Shown one piece after another: positions 5,495 to 6,038 of a DNA stretch of 6,038 nt. The DNA lies in contig JAJRYL010000396.1 in the NCBI GenBank assembly GCA_024275855.1, positions 1 to 6,038 on the forward strand. Reading direction: 5' to 3'. The notes beneath the pieces are model-generated. The model did not search any database, was not told where the DNA came from, and was given only the letters and a program-made list of their open reading frames with translations. Position numbers and translations under genes: made by a program. How positions within the stretch are numbered: the first letter of the stretch is position 1; the number at the start of each line of letters is the position of its first letter. The stretch is from Deltaproteobacteria bacterium (GTDB lineage: Bacteria; Desulfobacterota; GWC2-55-46; JADFVP01).

Positions 5495-5537
5495 ATCAAA
5501 AATGACAAAGAGAGTCTGCATCGCTCCCCTGCCAGAC
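5495..5537 (-). terminator. Candidate terminator of the cytochrome c gene
   Basis: On the - strand, GTCTG-g-CA (5537-5530) pairs with TGCAGAC (5520-5514), a 7-bp stem with one bulged G and a 9-nt loop. A T-rich stretch, TCTCTTTGTCATTTTTG, follows. It begins about 25 nt after the cytochrome stop codon. The stem is modest, so this is tentative; the strong hairpin at 5410-5448 could serve instead. Confidence 0.4.
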
Positions 5538-5561
5538 GTTCGCTCCGTTAAAAACAGACTG

Positions 5562-5888
5562 TCAATCGACTTTAGCAAGCCCCTTAAGGTACTCTACAAG
5601 GCTCTTGACTTCAGCTTCATCAAGTTTCTGCGGCGGCATGCTTAAGGTAAACTTTTTAACGGTACCCTTACTTCCATTTAAGATAACATCTGTTATCTCT
5701 TTATCCGTGCTGGAATTTATAAATACACTCTCCTTAAAACCGGGCGCCAATGCCGTGCCTCTACCCTCTATTCCGTGGCATACCAGACACTTTGTCTTAT
5801 AAAGCCCGGCACCGTCCTCGGCCATAACAGTACCTGTAAAACCTAAAACGGCAACAAAAAAGAGCAAACCTGTCAGTTTCTTTTTCAT
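5562..5888 (-). CDS. Small periplasmic monohaem cytochrome c
   Basis: The 108-residue precursor starts with a Sec signal peptide: MKKK, a hydrophobic core (about residues 5-21) and a probable cut after VMA (residue 23). The mature part of about 85 residues has one haem site, CLVCH (Cys34, Cys37, His38), a likely axial Met84 in SMPP, and a C-terminal helix LVEYLKGL typical of class I cytochromes c. It would carry electrons in the periplasm. The ATG at 5888 is chosen over the in-frame ATG at 5966 because GGGGGAG lies just upstream of it, the signal peptide begins there, and the promoter lies inside the longer frame. The stop is TGA at 5564-5562. It is convergent to the sdh genes and has its own promoter, so a direct link with the Sdh complex is not shown; the exact cytochrome subfamily is not recognised. 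Confidence 0.9.
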   Translation of the reverse strand: MKKKLTGLLFFVAVLGFTGTVMAEDGAGLYKTKCLVCHGIEGRGTALAPGFKESVFINSSTDKEITDVILNGSKGTVKKFTLSMPPQKLDEAEVKSLVEYLKGLAKVD

Positions 5889-5945
5889 AATCTCCCCCCG
5901 TGGCTCTCGCCCTCTGATTAGACCCTGCTTCGCACTTATATACGG

Positions 5946-5979
5946 TACTATTATAGTAGTAAACATTCAATTAACGCAA
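5946..5979 (-). promoter_or_regulatory. Sigma-70-type promoter of the cytochrome c gene with an overlapping palindrome
   Basis: On the - strand a perfect TATAAT (5955-5950) is preceded by TTGCGT (5979-5974) with 18-bp spacing; the -35 matches only three consensus bases. The -10 box lies within TACTAT-T-ATAGTA (5946-5958), a perfect 6-1-6 inverted repeat that could bind a repressor. Transcription would start near 5943, leaving a leader of roughly 55 nt before the ATG at 5888. Confidence 0.6.
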
Positions 5980-6038
5980 GATTAGAACGAACCCCTGCCC
6001 GGCAGAGCGGTACGGAAAAAAGAGCTGCCGCGCTCGAA

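Noticed and set aside
5249..5578. Minus-strand frame of 109 codons between sdhE and the cytochrome
   Set aside because: It runs through the strong terminator, overlaps both neighbours and shows no recognisable protein motif.
5889..5966. N-terminal extension of the cytochrome from the ATG at 5966
   Set aside because: It would place 26 residues before an obvious signal peptide and start upstream of the predicted transcription start; the ATG at 5888 has its own ribosome site.
6016..6035. Terminator of a further minus-strand gene at the window edge (GAGC/GCTC followed by T6 on the minus strand)
   Set aside because: Only a 4-bp stem is visible and the upstream gene is outside the window.

Overview
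The window looks like a bacterial chromosome segment of moderate GC with clear Shine-Dalgarno sites. It carries central carbon and electron-transfer genes. On the + strand: the 3' part of korB and a complete korC (beta and gamma subunits of 2-oxoglutarate:ferredoxin oxidoreductase), then a three-part succinate dehydrogenase/fumarate reductase: flavoprotein (sdhA), iron-sulfur subunit (sdhB) and a CCG-domain subunit (sdhE-type, HdrB-like). On the - strand at the right end is a small exported monohaem cytochrome c with its own promoter. AUA isoleucine codons are frequent. The gene set would suit an anaerobic or microaerophilic lineage such as Nitrospirota or Desulfobacterota, but the sequence alone does not settle the taxon.

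Layout: 2-508 korB (5' end outside); 509-712 spacer with CCGGTT repeats and a 14-bp palindrome; 713-1267 korC; 1268-1492 spacer with a 36-bp inverted repeat; 1493-3163 sdhA, interrupted by an in-frame TAA at 2786-2788; 3164-3380 spacer with a 29-bp direct repeat; 3381-4367 sdhB; 4384-5259 sdhE-type subunit; 5260-5561 convergent intergenic region with a strong hairpin terminator; 5562-5888 (-) cytochrome c; 5889-6038 its promoter region and the window edge.

Functionally, Kor links 2-oxoglutarate and succinyl-CoA through ferredoxin, and the Sdh complex links succinate and fumarate. The cluster therefore covers neighbouring steps of the oxidative or reductive TCA cycle; no succinyl-CoA synthetase lies in the window. 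The complex is of the non-classical 'type E' kind: SdhE has two full CCG cysteine motifs in place of haem-bearing membrane anchors, and SdhB has an extra cysteine expected to make its third cluster [4Fe-4S] instead of [3Fe-4S].

The main oddities are in sdhA. It appears to start at CTG behind a near-perfect Shine-Dalgarno site, and a TAA in the same frame separates the FAD/active-site part from the C-terminal helical domain, with an ATG three bases after the stop. Either the flavoprotein is made as two translationally coupled pieces, or the copy is mutated, or the stop is a sequence error. Three of the four + strand spacers are 204-225 bp long and each contains repeat or palindrome structure that coding does not explain.
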